A stretch of 64,000 nucleotides of DNA, taken from the NCBI RefSeq assembly GCF_018881775.1, contig NZ_JACVPR010000001.1, forward strand, positions 558,001-622,000, written 5' to 3'. The notes under the pieces were generated by a model. It made no database searches and was not told where the DNA came from. It saw only the letters and a program-made list of their open reading frames with translations. The stretch comes from Polynucleobacter sp. MWH-Loch1C5. Lineage in GTDB: Bacteria > Pseudomonadota > Gammaproteobacteria > Burkholderiales > Burkholderiaceae. Shown in pieces: positions 33,985 to 46,622 of the stretch. Both the position numbers and the translations under genes were made by a program. Each line of letters begins with the position of its first letter. The stretch's first letter is position 1.

Positions 33985-35274
33985 TTAGATCCTAATTTGA
34001 CCAGAACCGAGCACAATGTACTTTTGTGAGGTTAATCCCTCGAGGCCAACAGGGCCTCTAGCGTGTAGTTTGTCATTCGAGATACCAATTTCGGCACCTA
34101 GACCATATTCAAAGCCATCGGCAAAGCGGGTACTCGCGTTAATCATGACACTGGCACTATCAACTTCTCTTAAAAAACGCATACCGGCTGAATAGTCTTC
34201 AGTGATGATGGCATCCGTGTGATGACTGCCATATTCATTGATATGAGTAATTGCTTCAGTCATATCTTGCACAGTCTTGATCGACAAAATAGGGGCCAGA
34301 TATTCTGTAAGCCAATCTTCTTCCGTGGCATCGACAAGATTTTGAATACCCTGCTTTTCTAGCGCCGCTTTCGTGGTTTTACAAACACGCAGCTCGACCC
34401 CTTTGTCTTGGTAGATCTTCACCAAAGGCATCAGGCATGTGTCAATCACACTCTGGTGAACCAGGAGCGTTTCCATAGTGTTGCATGGCGCATAGCGCTG
34501 CGTCTTAGCGTTATCACAGACCTTGATGGCCTTCGCTGGATCGGCCTGCACATCAATATAGGTATGGCAAATACCATCTAGGTGTTTAATCATGGGCACA
34601 CGAGCTTCGGCCATCAAGCGCTCGATTAGGCTCTTTCCACCCCTGGGCACAATCACATCAATATATTGGTTCATCGTGATCATAGCGCCCACTGCGGCGC
34701 GATCGGTCGTCTGTACAACCTGAACGGCATCAGACGGTAAACAGGCTGCTTGTAAACTTTCTTGAATGAGTTTAGCGAGCGCCGTATTGGAATCAATAGC
34801 TTCTGAGCCACCACGCAAGATGGTGGCATTACCCGATTTCAGGCAAAGGGCTGCGGCATCAATGGTCACATTAGGGCGTGACTCATAGATGATGCCAATC
34901 ACACCTAAAGGCACTCTCATTTGCCCCACCTGAATGCCGCTTGGCATCGTTCTGATATTGGTCATCTCGCCAATCGGATCTGCTAATTTAGCAATTTGCT
35001 CTAAACCCTCTGCCATGGTGGCAATGGTTTTATCAGTCAGCGTTAAACGATCGATAAAGGCTGCATCTTGGCCATTAGTCTTGGCTCTGGCCACATCTTG
35101 TTGATTAATCTTTTTGAGAGATTCAGCGTTTTTACGGATCAGATCAGCCAAATGTAATAAAGCTTGATTTTTGAGAGCAGTACTAGCGCGAGCCATCTCA
35201 CGAGAGGCTACCCTGGCTTTTTGACCAATCTGGGTCATTTGTTCGATAGGAGACATATTCTGTTGTGCTGTCAT
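33985..35274 (-). CDS. proA: Gamma-glutamyl phosphate reductase
   Basis: This is the second enzyme of proline synthesis; it reduces gamma-glutamyl phosphate with NADPH. The 429 residues show [56 protein letters not shown] near 118-158, and the catalytic cysteine in [15 protein letters not shown] near 250-264. [17 protein letters not shown] and [32 protein letters not shown] follow. The canonical RPGVCN at the active site reads RYAPCN here, a mild departure that keeps Cys. It is 64 bases downstream of holA on the same strand; proB is not in the window. Confidence 0.96.
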   Translation of the reverse strand: MTAQQNMSPIEQMTQIGQKARVASREMARASTALKNQALLHLADLIRKNAESLKKINQQDVARAKTNGQDAAFIDRLTLTDKTIATMAEGLEQIAKLADPIGEMTNIRTMPSGIQVGQMRVPLGVIGIIYESRPNVTIDAAALCLKSGNATILRGGSEAIDSNTALAKLIQESLQAACLPSDAVQVVQTTDRAAVGAMITMNQYIDVIVPRGGKSLIERLMAEARVPMIKHLDGICHTYIDVQADPAKAIKVCDNAKTQRYAPCNTMETLLVHQSVIDTCLMPLVKIYQDKGVELRVCKTTKAALEKQGIQNLVDATEEDWLTEYLAPILSIKTVQDMTEAITHINEYGSHHTDAIITEDYSAGMRFLREVDSASVMINASTRFADGFEYGLGAEIGISNDKLHARGPVGLEGLTSQKYIVLGSGQIRI

Positions 35275-35338
35275 AAACAGTACTTTAACTGATTCGAACT
35301 CAATCTATCTAAATAAAAGTAGCTAGTATTTGAATCAT

Positions 35339-36421
35339 TTAGGCAAATAAGCGGCCGAGCATCCGCAAGCTCTCCCATACATCGTGAGGTAGCTTCTCGG
35401 CAACCGGACCATCACTTTTTCTGGGGTGAAGCCCTTTGGATTGCTTATCCAATGCCGCAGTCACTTGAGTTGCTTTCTCAAGTCGATCTTGATTGAGTCG
35501 TTGCAGAGCTTGAGGAATGAGTTTTTCGCGATTACCCCAAATCCGATTCATCTTCATGAGCATGCCTAGGTTTTGACCTTGATTCATCTCATGCCTTAAG
35601 CGATTGAGTAATCTAACCTCTTCTGTGACGGTCCAGGCAATGAGAACAATCGGCTCACCCTCACCTTTGAGACCATCAATCATGCGGTTGTATCTTGCTA
35701 AATCACCAGCAAGCAGTGCTTCAGTGAGCTGAAAAACATCATATCGCGCTACATTCAGGACTGACTCTCGAATATTGTCTTCGGTGAGCGTGCCCGCTGG
35801 GTACAGTAGGGCTAGTTTTTGGATCTCTTGGTGGGCAGCAATCAAGTTACCTTCAACTTGATTGGCCATGAACTGCAAAGCCCTTTGCCCCGCTTCACCA
35901 GCTTCCACTTGTTGTTGGTTCTTCTTTAATCTTGCTGCTATCCATTGAGGCAGTAAAGATCGATCAATACTATCTACCTTGACCGCAACTCCTGTCTGAT
36001 CGAGCGCTGTAAACCAAGCTGATTTTTGTGTTGCACCATCCAGTCTTGGCAAAAGAATACAAGTGACTGTGTCGACAGGGTCTTGATTCTTTTTTTGTTC
36101 AACGATTTGGTTACAAAATTGCTTGATCGCATCTGCCCCATCTCGACCTGGCTTACCCGTGGGAATCTTGAGTTCGACATAACGCTTATCACCAAACAAA
36201 GACATAGTTTGCCCAGCATTCATGAGCGCTGACCAGTCAAAGCCCTTCTCATGCATCATGATTTCTCGCTCAGTGTGGCCGTGAGCCATGACCATGGCTC
36301 TGAGCTGATCTTGTAACTCAATGACTAAAAGGGGTTCATCTCCGGTGATGATGTATAGCGGTTCAGGCCCATTTTTTTGAGCTTGCGCCAATTGCGCAGC
36401 AAAGGCATCCGCTTTGAGCAT
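35339..36421 (-). CDS. holA: DNA polymerase III subunit delta
   Basis: The delta subunit of the clamp loader opens the beta clamp. This 360-residue protein shows the N-terminal PLYIITGDEPLLVIELQDQLR near 20-40, RYVELKIPTGKPGRDGADAIKQF, the helical middle AGQRALQFMANQVEGNLIAAHQEIQKLALLYP, and ARYDVFQLTEALLAGDLARYNRMIDGL near 230-256. PIVLIAWTVTEEVRLLNRL comes next. It lies three bases after the lptE stop, the lptE-holA order that is usual in proteobacteria, within the leuS-lptE-holA unit. The family is sequence-diverse, but motif order and setting make the call safe. Confidence 0.94.
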   Translation of the reverse strand: MLKADAFAAQLAQAQKNGPEPLYIITGDEPLLVIELQDQLRAMVMAHGHTEREIMMHEKGFDWSALMNAGQTMSLFGDKRYVELKIPTGKPGRDGADAIKQFCNQIVEQKKNQDPVDTVTCILLPRLDGATQKSAWFTALDQTGVAVKVDSIDRSLLPQWIAARLKKNQQQVEAGEAGQRALQFMANQVEGNLIAAHQEIQKLALLYPAGTLTEDNIRESVLNVARYDVFQLTEALLAGDLARYNRMIDGLKGEGEPIVLIAWTVTEEVRLLNRLRHEMNQGQNLGMLMKMNRIWGNREKLIPQALQRLNQDRLEKATQVTAALDKQSKGLHPRKSDGPVAEKLPHDVWESLRMLGRLFA

Positions 36422-36424
36422 AGC

Positions 36425-37027
36425 TTATTTTGATGGACTAGTCGTGCCGTTATTCGGGCTGGTACTGGGTTTAATTGTGCGCGAATAACCCTGAGTATTC
36501 GTATTTGTGGGTTTTTCAATCGTTTTAATAGAAGACATGCGCCGCAACATTTGCACCACAATATCAGCGCGCATATTCTTCACCACCTCATTGACCATGT
36601 AGTCAAAGGATTGAATGTTGGCCGGGTTAAAGTCCAGATCACGAGTCAGGAAAATATCGGACTCAGGGAAAATTTCAATACCATTGGTGTTGAAAACTTT
36701 AAATGCAACTCTAGAGATAATTCGATAGGCTGTGATTTGCCCCGAAGCGTTATAAGAAAGTACTTGCTTGGCATTTTGCTCCGTGATGATCTCCAGCACT
36801 ACTTCAGCATCTTTGACTTGATTGACGATCTGAACATCATTCGCCTTCAAAACCAATTGCAGATCATTCTTAAACTCTGGCGTCATCACGCCACTAATTA
36901 AAAGTTTGGAGTATGGCAAATCGACCTTACCACGCATACGCCAACCACAAGCCGATAGAAGACTTATGACTGTGAGGCCGGCAGTAGCCTGAATAAGTCT
37001 TCTTCTCTTGGTGTTAGCAATGGTCAT
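36425..37027 (-). CDS. lptE: LPS-assembly lipoprotein LptE
   Basis: This outer-membrane lipoprotein plugs the LptD barrel and helps place LPS in the outer membrane. The 200-residue protein has a signal peptide with lipobox LLSAC (Cys27), then GWRMRGKVDLPYSKLLISG, the core VLEIITEQNAKQVLSYNASGQITAYRIISRVAFKVF near 78-113, and FLTRDLDFNPANIQSFDYMVNEVVKNMRADIVVQMLRRM. The C-terminal 30 residues are low-complexity (Thr, Asn, Ser, Pro). It stands between leuS and holA, the conserved context of lptE. The divergent family is identified as much by lipobox and position as by sequence. Confidence 0.93.
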   Translation of the reverse strand: MTIANTKRRRLIQATAGLTVISLLSACGWRMRGKVDLPYSKLLISGVMTPEFKNDLQLVLKANDVQIVNQVKDAEVVLEIITEQNAKQVLSYNASGQITAYRIISRVAFKVFNTNGIEIFPESDIFLTRDLDFNPANIQSFDYMVNEVVKNMRADIVVQMLRRMSSIKTIEKPTNTNTQGYSRTIKPSTSPNNGTTSPSK

Positions 37028-37048
37028 GTGCGGATTCTACGCTAGGAT

Positions 37049-39718
<2,670 letters not shown>

Positions 39719-39722
39719 TCAA

Positions 39723-40538
39723 TTAAATTTTGAGAGTCTTTAAACCTAAGACGTCTTGCATATCAAAGAGGCCCCTGCTTTGAGCCTCCAAAAAGCGTGC
39801 TGCTCTCACAGAGCCTTGGGCGTATGACATGCGACTGGCTGATTTGTGACTGATCTCAATGCGCTCACCATCCCCACAGAACATGACAGTGTGGTCTCCC
39901 ACAATATCACCACCACGAATGGTGGCAAAGCCAATCGTGCCAGGCTTACGCTCACCGGTATGACCTTCTCTGGCATACACGGCGACATCTTGCAGGTTTT
40001 GACCTAAAGCTTTGGTAATGGCTTCGCCCATACCTAAGGCGGTGCCTGATGGTGCATCGACTTTATGTTTGTGGTGCGCTTCGACAATCTCAATGTCATA
40101 ACCGCTATTGAGAATTTTGGCAGCCACTTCCAAAAGCTTGAAAGTAGCGTTCACACCGACGCTCATATTGGGCGCAAAAACGATGGCAATCTTCTCGCTG
40201 GCTTTTTTCAGTTCTTGCTTTTGCGCTTCAGTAAAGCCAGTAGTACCAATAATCATTTTGACACCCAACTCTTGAGCCATCTTCAAATGCTCTAAGGTTC
40301 CTTCAGGGCGTGTGAAATCAATCAAATAGTCCGCGTCTTGCATACCCGCTTTGAGATCGGCTGTAATCTTGATACCGGTTTGCTGACCTAAAAAAGCACC
40401 AGGGTCTTGGCCTATTTGGCTGCTGCTTGGCAGATCGAGTGCGCCAACGAGCTTGGCATCGGGTGTGGCCAATACCGTTTCTATCAACATGCGACCCATG
40501 CGACCGGAGGCTCCAGCAATCGCGAATTTCAATGTCAT
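39723..40538 (-). CDS. dapB: 4-hydroxy-tetrahydrodipicolinate reductase
   Basis: This enzyme of the lysine/diaminopimelate pathway reduces the DapA product with NAD(P)H. The 271 residues carry the nucleotide motif [20 protein letters not shown] near 7-26, [33 protein letters not shown] near 70-102, [16 protein letters not shown] near 126-141 and the catalytic [22 protein letters not shown] near 156-177. [29 protein letters not shown] follows. It lies between bamE (37 bases upstream) and leuS. Order bamE-dapB-leuS is common in Burkholderiales. Confidence 0.97.
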   Translation of the reverse strand: MTLKFAIAGASGRMGRMLIETVLATPDAKLVGALDLPSSSQIGQDPGAFLGQQTGIKITADLKAGMQDADYLIDFTRPEGTLEHLKMAQELGVKMIIGTTGFTEAQKQELKKASEKIAIVFAPNMSVGVNATFKLLEVAAKILNSGYDIEIVEAHHKHKVDAPSGTALGMGEAITKALGQNLQDVAVYAREGHTGERKPGTIGFATIRGGDIVGDHTVMFCGDGERIEISHKSASRMSYAQGSVRAARFLEAQSRGLFDMQDVLGLKTLKI

Positions 40539-40575
40539 ACGCTTCTTTCTTTTTATCTATTTCTGTTCTATCTTT

Positions 40576-41157
40576 TTAATTCCGTTGATCACCGGGTGGT
40601 ATGCCAACACCTGAAGTCGGATTGGGAATCGTCTGTACAGTCGGTGCTCTATGATCACTTTCTAACTCTTTAGTCACAGCTTTGACATTCACCTGACGTT
40701 TTTGTGCACGAATACCATCGATCTCAGCGATTAACTCGTATTCGCTCGGTAGGTTATCGGCCTGAATCTTAGTGACCTTATCGTTTTCAAAGTAAATGGT
40801 CACCTGACGTTGCTCAATGGCTTGAGTAGCCCCACGTTTAAAAGCAAAGACATAATCCCAACGATTACTATGCATCGCACTGGTTAGCAATGGAGTTCCC
40901 AGTAAGACTCTCACTTCATCGCGATCCATGCCTGCTTGTATACGAGCGGCTTGTTCTCTAGAAATGAAGTTACCTTGCACCATATCAGGACGATAGGGTT
41001 TAAAGACAACGGGCAGTTTCGCCTTGACGGGATCAACGACGCTTGAGCAAGCAACTAAGCTCAGTGGCAAGCACAGCCCCAGGGTGATGCGCCCAAGAAT
41101 CTGGGGCCATTGAATTTTTGTGGTTTTTGAGCAATTTTGCATAGTTAGCCGTATCAT
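40576..41157 (-). CDS. bamE: Outer-membrane assembly lipoprotein BamE
   Basis: This small lipoprotein of the BAM complex assists beta-barrel insertion. The 193-residue product has a signal peptide ending in the lipobox LVAC (Cys37), then YRPDMVQGNFISREQAARIQAGMDRDEVRVLLGTPLLTS near 58-96 and WDYVFAFKRGATQAIEQRQVTIYFENDKVTKIQAD near 104-138, the SmpA/OmlA fold. A second Met at residue 6 may be the real start. A C-terminal tail after about 155 is low-complexity and longer than in E. coli. It is divergent from fur with only 23 bases between, and fur-bamE head-to-head is the usual betaproteobacterial layout. Confidence 0.94.
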   Translation of the reverse strand: MIRLTMQNCSKTTKIQWPQILGRITLGLCLPLSLVACSSVVDPVKAKLPVVFKPYRPDMVQGNFISREQAARIQAGMDRDEVRVLLGTPLLTSAMHSNRWDYVFAFKRGATQAIEQRQVTIYFENDKVTKIQADNLPSEYELIAEIDGIRAQKRQVNVKAVTKELESDHRAPTVQTIPNPTSGVGIPPGDQRN

Positions 41158-41180
41158 GTCGGAAATAGGATTTTAGCGCT

Positions 41181-41639
41181 ATGCCAAACACTATATCGCC
41201 AAATAATTTAAGAGACATGGGTTTGAAGGTGACAGGCCCCAGAATGAAGATTCTGGAGTTCTTCCACCAGAACCGCCACAAGCACTTCAGCGCTGAGGAT
41301 GTCTATTTGGCCATGGTCGCAGAGGGCATGGATGTGGGTCTGGCCACGGTTTACCGGGTTTTGACCCAATTTGAGCAAGCTGGCCTCTTATTACGTAATC
41401 ATTTTGAGTCTGGCAAGGCTGAAGGTAAAGCGATTTTTGAGCTCAATGAAGGCGATCATCATGACCATTTGGTCTGTGTGGATTGCGGCCACGTTGAAGA
41501 ATTTGTCGATACAGCCATTGAAAAACGCCAAACCGAGATTGCTAAAAACCTCGGTTTTGAGATTGCTGACCACTCTTTAGCGATTTACGGGACCTGCAGC
41601 AAGAAAAACTGCTCTCGCAAGAAAAAAGCTTCAAAATAA
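41181..41639 (+). CDS. fur: Ferric uptake regulator Fur
   Basis: This Fe(II)-dependent repressor has 152 residues. The N-terminal winged helix includes LKVTGPRMKILEFFHQN near 15-31, FSAEDVYLAMVAEGMDVGLATVYRVLTQFEQAGLL and FESGKAEGKAIFELNEGDHHDHLVCVDCGHVEEFVD near 75-110. The last block holds the HHDH metal site and the structural C-x2-C pair. A C-terminal GTCSKKNCSRKKK forms the second cysteine pair. It is divergent from bamE and followed by a strong bidirectional terminator shared with gapA. No clear Fur box was assigned in the 23-base gap. Confidence 0.97.
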   Translation: MPNTISPNNLRDMGLKVTGPRMKILEFFHQNRHKHFSAEDVYLAMVAEGMDVGLATVYRVLTQFEQAGLLLRNHFESGKAEGKAIFELNEGDHHDHLVCVDCGHVEEFVDTAIEKRQTEIAKNLGFEIADHSLAIYGTCSKKNCSRKKKASK

Positions 41640-41719
41640 AGTCCTGGCTACGGCTGTTTTAGTTTGTTTTTGCAGTTAAATAAGCCTGACGCGATAGACG
41701 AATAATGTAAAGATGAATA

Positions 41720-41747
41720 AAAAAGCTCAGCCTAGGCTGAGCTTTTT
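41720..41747. terminator. Bidirectional intrinsic terminator between fur and gapA
   Basis: A perfect 28-base palindrome is centred on CCTAGG. A-run, GCTCAGCC, then its complement and T-run give a GC-rich stem with U-tracts in both directions. It lies between the convergent fur (ends 41639) and gapA (ends 41768) genes and serves both. Confidence 0.92.
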
Positions 41748-41767
41748 GACTTCTGAGTAGCTCTTGA

Positions 41768-42781
41768 TTACTTGGCAGCCATCAATGCTTTGGTTGCGTT
41801 CAACATCTGGCAGCTGTAACCCCATTCGTTGTCATACCAGGCCAAAATCTTGACGAGTTTGCCGTCTTTCGAGACACGAGTCTGGGTGCTATCAAAGATA
41901 CTCGGTAATGGGTTGTGGTTAAAGTCGATCGAAACCAATGGCAGAGTGTTGTAGCCCAAGATTCCTTTGAGTGGACCTTCACTGGCTTTTTTAACGATCT
42001 CATTAACTTCTTCGAGGCTAGTGGCTTTGGTCGGTGTGAATGTCAAATCGACAACCGAGACGTTAATGGTAGGCACGCGCATCGCAAAACCATCAAACTT
42101 ACCCTGTAACTCTGGCAAGACGAGGCCCACGGCCTTCGCTGCACCCGTTTTGGTTGGGATCATACTCATGGTCGCTGATCTCGCACGACGCATATCTTTG
42201 TGATAAACATCGGTCAGCACCTGATCGTTGGTGTAAGCGTGAATGGTAGTCATAAGACCTGATTCAATACCAATGCTCTCCAGAATCGGTTTGACTGCAG
42301 GCGCTAAGCAGTTCGTTGTGCAACTAGCGTTAGATACGACGAGGTCAGTCGCTTTAAGAATCTGGTGATTGACGCCATAAACAATGGTGGCATCTACATC
42401 TTTTTCACCGGGGGCAGAAATCAATACTTTTTTGGCGCCCTGCTGAATATGCACCATGGCTTTTTCTTTGGAAGTAAAAGCACCAGAACATTCGAGCACG
42501 ACATCGACACCCAAATCACCCCACTTAGTCTCTAAAGGGTTACGGGTGGAGAACATTTTGATACGGTCACCGTTGATGACCATATAGTCACCATCTACCG
42601 TCACAGTACCTGGAAAACGACCATGGGCTGAATCATATTGAGTGAGGTGTGCATTGATATCAATACCTCCCAAACCGTTGATAGCGACGACTTGAATATC
42701 GTCACGCTTCTCTTCGTAAATCGCACGTACGACCATACGACCAATACGACCATAACCGTTGATTGCTACTTTAATTGCCAT
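41768..42781 (-). CDS. gapA: Glyceraldehyde-3-phosphate dehydrogenase, type I
   Basis: This glycolytic and Calvin-type enzyme oxidises glyceraldehyde-3-phosphate with NAD+ and phosphate. The 337 residues show the Rossmann start [20 protein letters not shown] near 4-23, [22 protein letters not shown] and the catalytic cysteine in [17 protein letters not shown] near 150-166. [51 protein letters not shown] and [14 protein letters not shown] follow. It is 50 bases downstream of tkt on the same strand, a tkt-gapA pair frequent in Burkholderiales. The shared terminator with fur closes the unit. Confidence 0.97.
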   Translation of the reverse strand: MAIKVAINGYGRIGRMVVRAIYEEKRDDIQVVAINGLGGIDINAHLTQYDSAHGRFPGTVTVDGDYMVINGDRIKMFSTRNPLETKWGDLGVDVVLECSGAFTSKEKAMVHIQQGAKKVLISAPGEKDVDATIVYGVNHQILKATDLVVSNASCTTNCLAPAVKPILESIGIESGLMTTIHAYTNDQVLTDVYHKDMRRARSATMSMIPTKTGAAKAVGLVLPELQGKFDGFAMRVPTINVSVVDLTFTPTKATSLEEVNEIVKKASEGPLKGILGYNTLPLVSIDFNHNPLPSIFDSTQTRVSKDGKLVKILAWYDNEWGYSCQMLNATKALMAAK

Positions 42782-42831
42782 GATGCTTTCCCTTTAATTC
42801 AATAAGTATTCTTAATCTATTTCTTTATGTC

Positions 42832-44811
42832 TTAGATGCACTGACGCACGGTCTTGGCAATCTGATCCGCCGTTAAACCAAAGTGTTTGTAGAGCACACC
42901 GGCAGGGGCAGATTCCCCAAAAGTGTCTACGCCATGTACCGCTGCACAACCATACTTCCACCAGTAATCGGTGACACCCGCTTCAATCGCAATGCGTGGC
43001 AAGCCCGTAGGTAGAACGCTCGCTTTATATGCAGGACTTTGCTGATCAAAGGTGGTGGTTGATGGCATAGAGACAATACGAACTGCAATGCCTTGCTCTT
43101 TGAGTTGTTGTGCTGCATCAAGTGCCAGCGCCACTTCAGAGCCGGTGGCGATCAAAACCGCCTGAGCTGTAGGATCATCGCGCAAGACATAGCCACCCTT
43201 TTGAATATCAGCGACTTGCTTATCCGTTCTGGATACGAAAGGACAGTTCTGACGGCTAAAAATCAAACTACTTGGCCCATTTTTTCTCTGAATCGCTGCA
43301 CCCCAAGCCACCGCAGATTCTGTGGTGTCACAGGGACGCCAGACTTGCATATTTGGTATCAAGCGTAAGCTCGCTACGTGTTCTACAGATTGGTGTGTGG
43401 GCCCATCTTCACCCAAACCAATTGAGTCATGGGTAAAGACAAAGATACTACGAATTCTCATGAGAGCGGCCATACGCAAGGCATTGCGGCTGTAATCTGA
43501 GAAAGTTAAGAAGGTGGCACCAAAGGGAATATAGCCCCCATGTAGTGCAATACCATTCATGATGGCGCTCATACCAAACTCGCGCACACCATAATTGATA
43601 TGGTTACCCCATTGGTTGGCTCTAACTGCTTGGCAAGCTTTCCAATTAGTGAGGTTCGAACCAGTTAAGTCTGCTGAACCTCCCAAGAACTCAGGCAAAG
43701 CAGGTGCCAAGGCTTCAATAGCGTTTTGACTAGCTTTACGAGTCGCAATCGTTTCTGCTTTGTCGCTGCAGGTTTTTAAATAAGCTTTGAGCGTTGTCTC
43801 AAACTGGGGGGATAGCTCACCAGCCATACGACGCTCGAGTTCTTGGGCTTCCTGGGGATAGACAGCACGATAGGCGCCAAATTTCGAGTTCCAATCTGCT
43901 TCTTGTTGACTGCCGACTTTATGAGCATTCCAAGCCTTATAAACGTCTTGGGGAATCTCAAAGGGTGCGTGAGTCCAACCGAGTGCTGCGCGAGTCTTAG
44001 CAATTTCCTCAGCACCCAATGGTGCGCCGTGGACTTTATCGGTACCGGCTAGATTGGGCGAGCCTTGACCGATTGAGGTCTTGCAACAAATGAGTGTGGG
44101 CTTATCGGATTGTTTAGCTTTTGCAATCGCTTGTGAGACCGCTTCGACATTGTGCCCATCGACTTTACGAATCACATTCCAGCCATAAGCTTCAAAACGC
44201 TTGGCAGTATCTTCACTGAACCAAGGATCGACTTTGCCGTCAATGGAAATACCGTTGTCATCCCACAGTGCAATCAATTTGTTCAGTTTGAGTGTGCCCG
44301 CCAATGAGCAGGCTTCATGACTCACGCCCTCCATCAAACAGCCATCACCCATGAAGACGTAGGTATAGTGGTCAATGATGTCAAATTGAGGTTTATTGAA
44401 TTCTTGTGCGAGTAATTTTTCTGCCAAGGCCATACCAACGGCATTGGTGATGCCTTGACCTAAGGGGCCGGTGGTAGTTTCAACACCGGGTGTAATCGCG
44501 TACTCAGGGTGGCCTGGGGTTTTGCTATGGAGTTGTCTAAAGTTTTTCAACTCAGACATGGGTAAGTCGTAACCAGTCAAATGCAAGAGCGCGTAGAGCA
44601 ACATCGAGCCATGACCGTTTGATAAAACAAAACGGTCACGATCAAGCCATTGAGGATTTTGTGGGTTGTGCTTGAGATGCTGGCTCCAAAGCGCTACTGC
44701 GATTTCTGCCATACCCATCGGCATGCCCGGATGACCAGAATTGGCTTGTTGAACTGCGTCCATTGCCAAAGCGCGGATCGCATTGGCCATTGTGGTGTGC
44801 ATTGACGACAT
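42832..44811 (-). CDS. tkt: Transketolase
   Basis: This thiamine-diphosphate enzyme of the pentose phosphate pathway starts [20 protein letters not shown], then [19 protein letters not shown]. It has [53 protein letters not shown] (ThDP motif), [23 protein letters not shown] and [13 protein letters not shown]. The start at 44811 is chosen because AGGAAAA lies about eight bases upstream and it aligns with E. coli TktA. An in-frame extension to 44895 would add 28 residues without family support and run into the divergent rsmE promoter. About 659 residues, normal length. Confidence 0.96.
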   Translation of the reverse strand: MSSMHTTMANAIRALAMDAVQQANSGHPGMPMGMAEIAVALWSQHLKHNPQNPQWLDRDRFVLSNGHGSMLLYALLHLTGYDLPMSELKNFRQLHSKTPGHPEYAITPGVETTTGPLGQGITNAVGMALAEKLLAQEFNKPQFDIIDHYTYVFMGDGCLMEGVSHEACSLAGTLKLNKLIALWDDNGISIDGKVDPWFSEDTAKRFEAYGWNVIRKVDGHNVEAVSQAIAKAKQSDKPTLICCKTSIGQGSPNLAGTDKVHGAPLGAEEIAKTRAALGWTHAPFEIPQDVYKAWNAHKVGSQQEADWNSKFGAYRAVYPQEAQELERRMAGELSPQFETTLKAYLKTCSDKAETIATRKASQNAIEALAPALPEFLGGSADLTGSNLTNWKACQAVRANQWGNHINYGVREFGMSAIMNGIALHGGYIPFGATFLTFSDYSRNALRMAALMRIRSIFVFTHDSIGLGEDGPTHQSVEHVASLRLIPNMQVWRPCDTTESAVAWGAAIQRKNGPSSLIFSRQNCPFVSRTDKQVADIQKGGYVLRDDPTAQAVLIATGSEVALALDAAQQLKEQGIAVRIVSMPSTTTFDQQSPAYKASVLPTGLPRIAIEAGVTDYWWKYGCAAVHGVDTFGESAPAGVLYKHFGLTADQIAKTVRQCI

Positions 44812-44917
44812 TGATAGTTTTCCTGCGGCAAATTTGAACAAGCCCTGCGCCACTTGAGGCCTGTTTATCAAAAACGCTATTTTATCACCCGCCATTTGCT
44901 TGGCTTATGATTGTGCT

Positions 44918-45670
44918 ATGTCACACTTTTACCTCCCCGGACCCTGGCCTGATGGCAACTCTTCTTTGTCTGATGAGTTCGTGATTGACACTAAAGTGGC
45001 CCATCATTTGAGAGTGCGCCGCATTGCGATTGGGGAGACTTTTAAAGTCTTTGACGGGCAAGGTTTAAGCGCGAATGCCACCCTCCTGGCACTGGATAAA
45101 AAACAGGCTGTGGTGCGTTTGGGAGATATTCAGCATTTTGTGCGTACCGAAACAAAATCACCCATTGTTCTCGCCCAAGGTATTGCTGGTGGCGACAAGA
45201 TGGATTGGTTGATTGAAAAATGTGTTGAGTTAGGCGTAGCGCAGATACAGCCTTTACAAAGTGAACGCTCAGTAGTGCGCCTAGATGGTGAGCGCGCTCT
45301 CAAAAAGCGGGAGCATTGGCAAAATATAGCGATTGCAGCCTGTGAGCAGTCCGGTCGTACCGTCATTCCAGAAGTTTCTGGCACCCTGAACTTACCCCTC
45401 TGGTTAGCAAGTATTGATCCTAAGGCTGAGGCCCTCAAACTCATGCTGTCTCCACGCGCTGACTTAAGTCTTTTAAGTATTGCCAAGCGCAGCACGCCAC
45501 AAAAGACAGTTCTTTTAATTGGCCCTGAAGGGGGCTTGAGCGATACAGAGGAAGAGCAGGCTATGCGGGCAGGCTTTGTATCAGTGTCAATGGGTCAACG
45601 CATTTTAAGAACAGAAACTGCCGGTATCGTTGCTTTGAGTGTGATTCATACGGCTTGGAATCAACTCTAG
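44918..45670 (+). CDS. rsmE: 16S rRNA (uracil-1498-N3)-methyltransferase
   Basis: This SPOUT-class methylase of about 250 residues starts MSHFYLPGPW, then the PUA-like part DEFVIDTKVAHHLRVRRIAIGETFKVFDG near 20-48. The knotted SAM domain has VLAQGIAGGDKMDWLIEKCVELGVAQIQPLQSERSVVRL near 85-123, IAIAACEQSGRTVIPEV, and the trefoil motif VLLIGPEGGLSDTEEEQAMRAGFVSVSMGQRILRTETA near 200-237. It methylates U1498 of 16S rRNA. An upstream ATG at 44900 would add MAYDCA, but the family usually begins P/S-R/H-F-Y. It diverges from tkt, and its end is marked by an intrinsic terminator. Confidence 0.95.
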   Translation: MSHFYLPGPWPDGNSSLSDEFVIDTKVAHHLRVRRIAIGETFKVFDGQGLSANATLLALDKKQAVVRLGDIQHFVRTETKSPIVLAQGIAGGDKMDWLIEKCVELGVAQIQPLQSERSVVRLDGERALKKREHWQNIAIAACEQSGRTVIPEVSGTLNLPLWLASIDPKAEALKLMLSPRADLSLLSIAKRSTPQKTVLLIGPEGGLSDTEEEQAMRAGFVSVSMGQRILRTETAGIVALSVIHTAWNQL

Positions 45671-45685
45671 GGTTCTAGATAGCAA

Positions 45686-45706
45686 AACAGCCACTAAGTG
45701 GCTGTT
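45686..45706 (+). terminator. Intrinsic terminator of rsmE
   Basis: AACAGCCAC, loop TAA, GTGGCTGTT, then GTTT. The 9-bp stem is 16 bases after the rsmE stop and faces the convergent barstar-like gene. Its A-rich left flank also gives a short U-tract on the minus strand. Confidence 0.82.
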
Positions 45707-45747
45707 GTTTAGATCAATAGAGATTTGTTCAATCTCTGAGCGACTGT

Positions 45748-46290
45748 TTATGCAAATGAATAGAACACGCGGCATGGCACGCGACGATCTGCCCAGAACT
45801 CTACTGCGTCGCGGAATACGTCGAGGAATGTCTCACGCACTTCTTTGTCAAATTTGTGTGTGCAAGGTAAACCTTCCAACACAATCACAAAGCCAGGTTG
45901 TGGACCTGCGCGATCGACTAAGGTTGTGAGCGAATCGAGCAAGTAATCAAAATTCTTTGCCTGTTGTCTTGGGAAGTGAAAACCATGAGCAATCGATTCC
46001 AAAACTTCAGACTTCGTTTGTGCATGCGCACAATTGGCGTAAATAAAGTGCTGACCAAGTTCAGTGGCCGCTTGTAGCAAATCATCCGTACGGAAAGCAC
46101 GAATCGATTGCACGATATTGGAACGTACCGCGCGCAATGCAGCCGTAGGGCCTGCTTCGCGGGCCGCCAAGGCATCGCGCCAAGTGGATGTTGCTTTGGC
46201 GCTAACAGCTGTATTAGCGGCGAGTGATGCAGACGATGCGCCCAGAACTGACTGACCGTAGAGGTTGTTTTCTGAAATATTTATCGTCAT
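45748..46290 (-). CDS. Barstar-like protein with N-terminal extension
   Basis: The C-terminal ~95 residues resemble barstar (barnase inhibitor fold): FIYANCAHAQTKSEVLESIAHGFHFPRQQAKNFDYLLDSLTTLVDRAG near 83-130, with the typical FP-x-x-x-x-NFDALxDxL pattern. FVIVLEGLP, ETFLDVFRDAVEFWADRRVPCRVFYSF come next. The N-terminal 70 residues are an Ala-rich extension (ASSASLAANTAVSAKATSTWRDALAAREAG) also typical of orphan barstars in Burkholderiales. No barnase-type RNase gene is adjacent in the window. The real partner, if any, is unknown. Stand-alone barstars in this group may serve as regulators rather than immunity proteins. It converges with rsmE. Confidence 0.82.
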   Translation of the reverse strand: MTINISENNLYGQSVLGASSASLAANTAVSAKATSTWRDALAAREAGPTAALRAVRSNIVQSIRAFRTDDLLQAATELGQHFIYANCAHAQTKSEVLESIAHGFHFPRQQAKNFDYLLDSLTTLVDRAGPQPGFVIVLEGLPCTHKFDKEVRETFLDVFRDAVEFWADRRVPCRVFYSFA

Positions 46291-46622
46291 GATGGGGTGT
46301 AGAGTACCTTTTTTACCCTAACGTGACAAGTATTCTCAGAGTACTTTATTGATAAGTTATTGTTTTTAAATGAAATAAAAATATGTGAGCACACGCTCAC
46401 TAACTTATTTTATGGTCATTCAGGAGGTCTTTTGCACCATCATGGGGCCAAAATGAGCCTTCAGTTACGCTCAGTCATCTCTCAATGTCATCTCAACCTT
46501 GCATCCCTCAGCATCTCTGGCGATGAGCTGATTGTGCACTTGCAATAAAAAATCCCGACCTTTTTGAGAGATCGGGATTATTTTTGATGGGTAGCTGATA
46601 CTAATCTTTGATCCTCGCTACC
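46291..46622. other. 332-base gap with operator-like repeat, possible small frame and shared terminator
   Basis: A GTGAGC-ACAC-GCTCAC inverted repeat lies at 46385-46400. A perfect AGGAGGT ribosome site is at 46422-46428, followed four bases later by TTG (46432-46434), which opens a 39-codon frame ending MSLQLRSVISQCHLNLASL plus 13 more residues. This could be a small protein, but it has no recognisable family. The end of the gap holds the terminator listed separately. Nothing else was seen. Confidence 0.4.
46551..46579. terminator. Bidirectional terminator after maeB
   Basis: AATCCCGA and TCGGGATT form an 8-bp stem with a 13-base loop. In the maeB direction (minus) TTTTTTATT follows; on plus ATTTTTG follows. 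It lies 44 bases beyond the maeB stop. Confidence 0.85.

Noticed and set aside
44812-44895. 28-residue N-terminal extension of transketolase
   Set aside because: No family support, it enters the divergent rsmE upstream region, and a good ribosome site (AGGAAAA) precedes the inner ATG.
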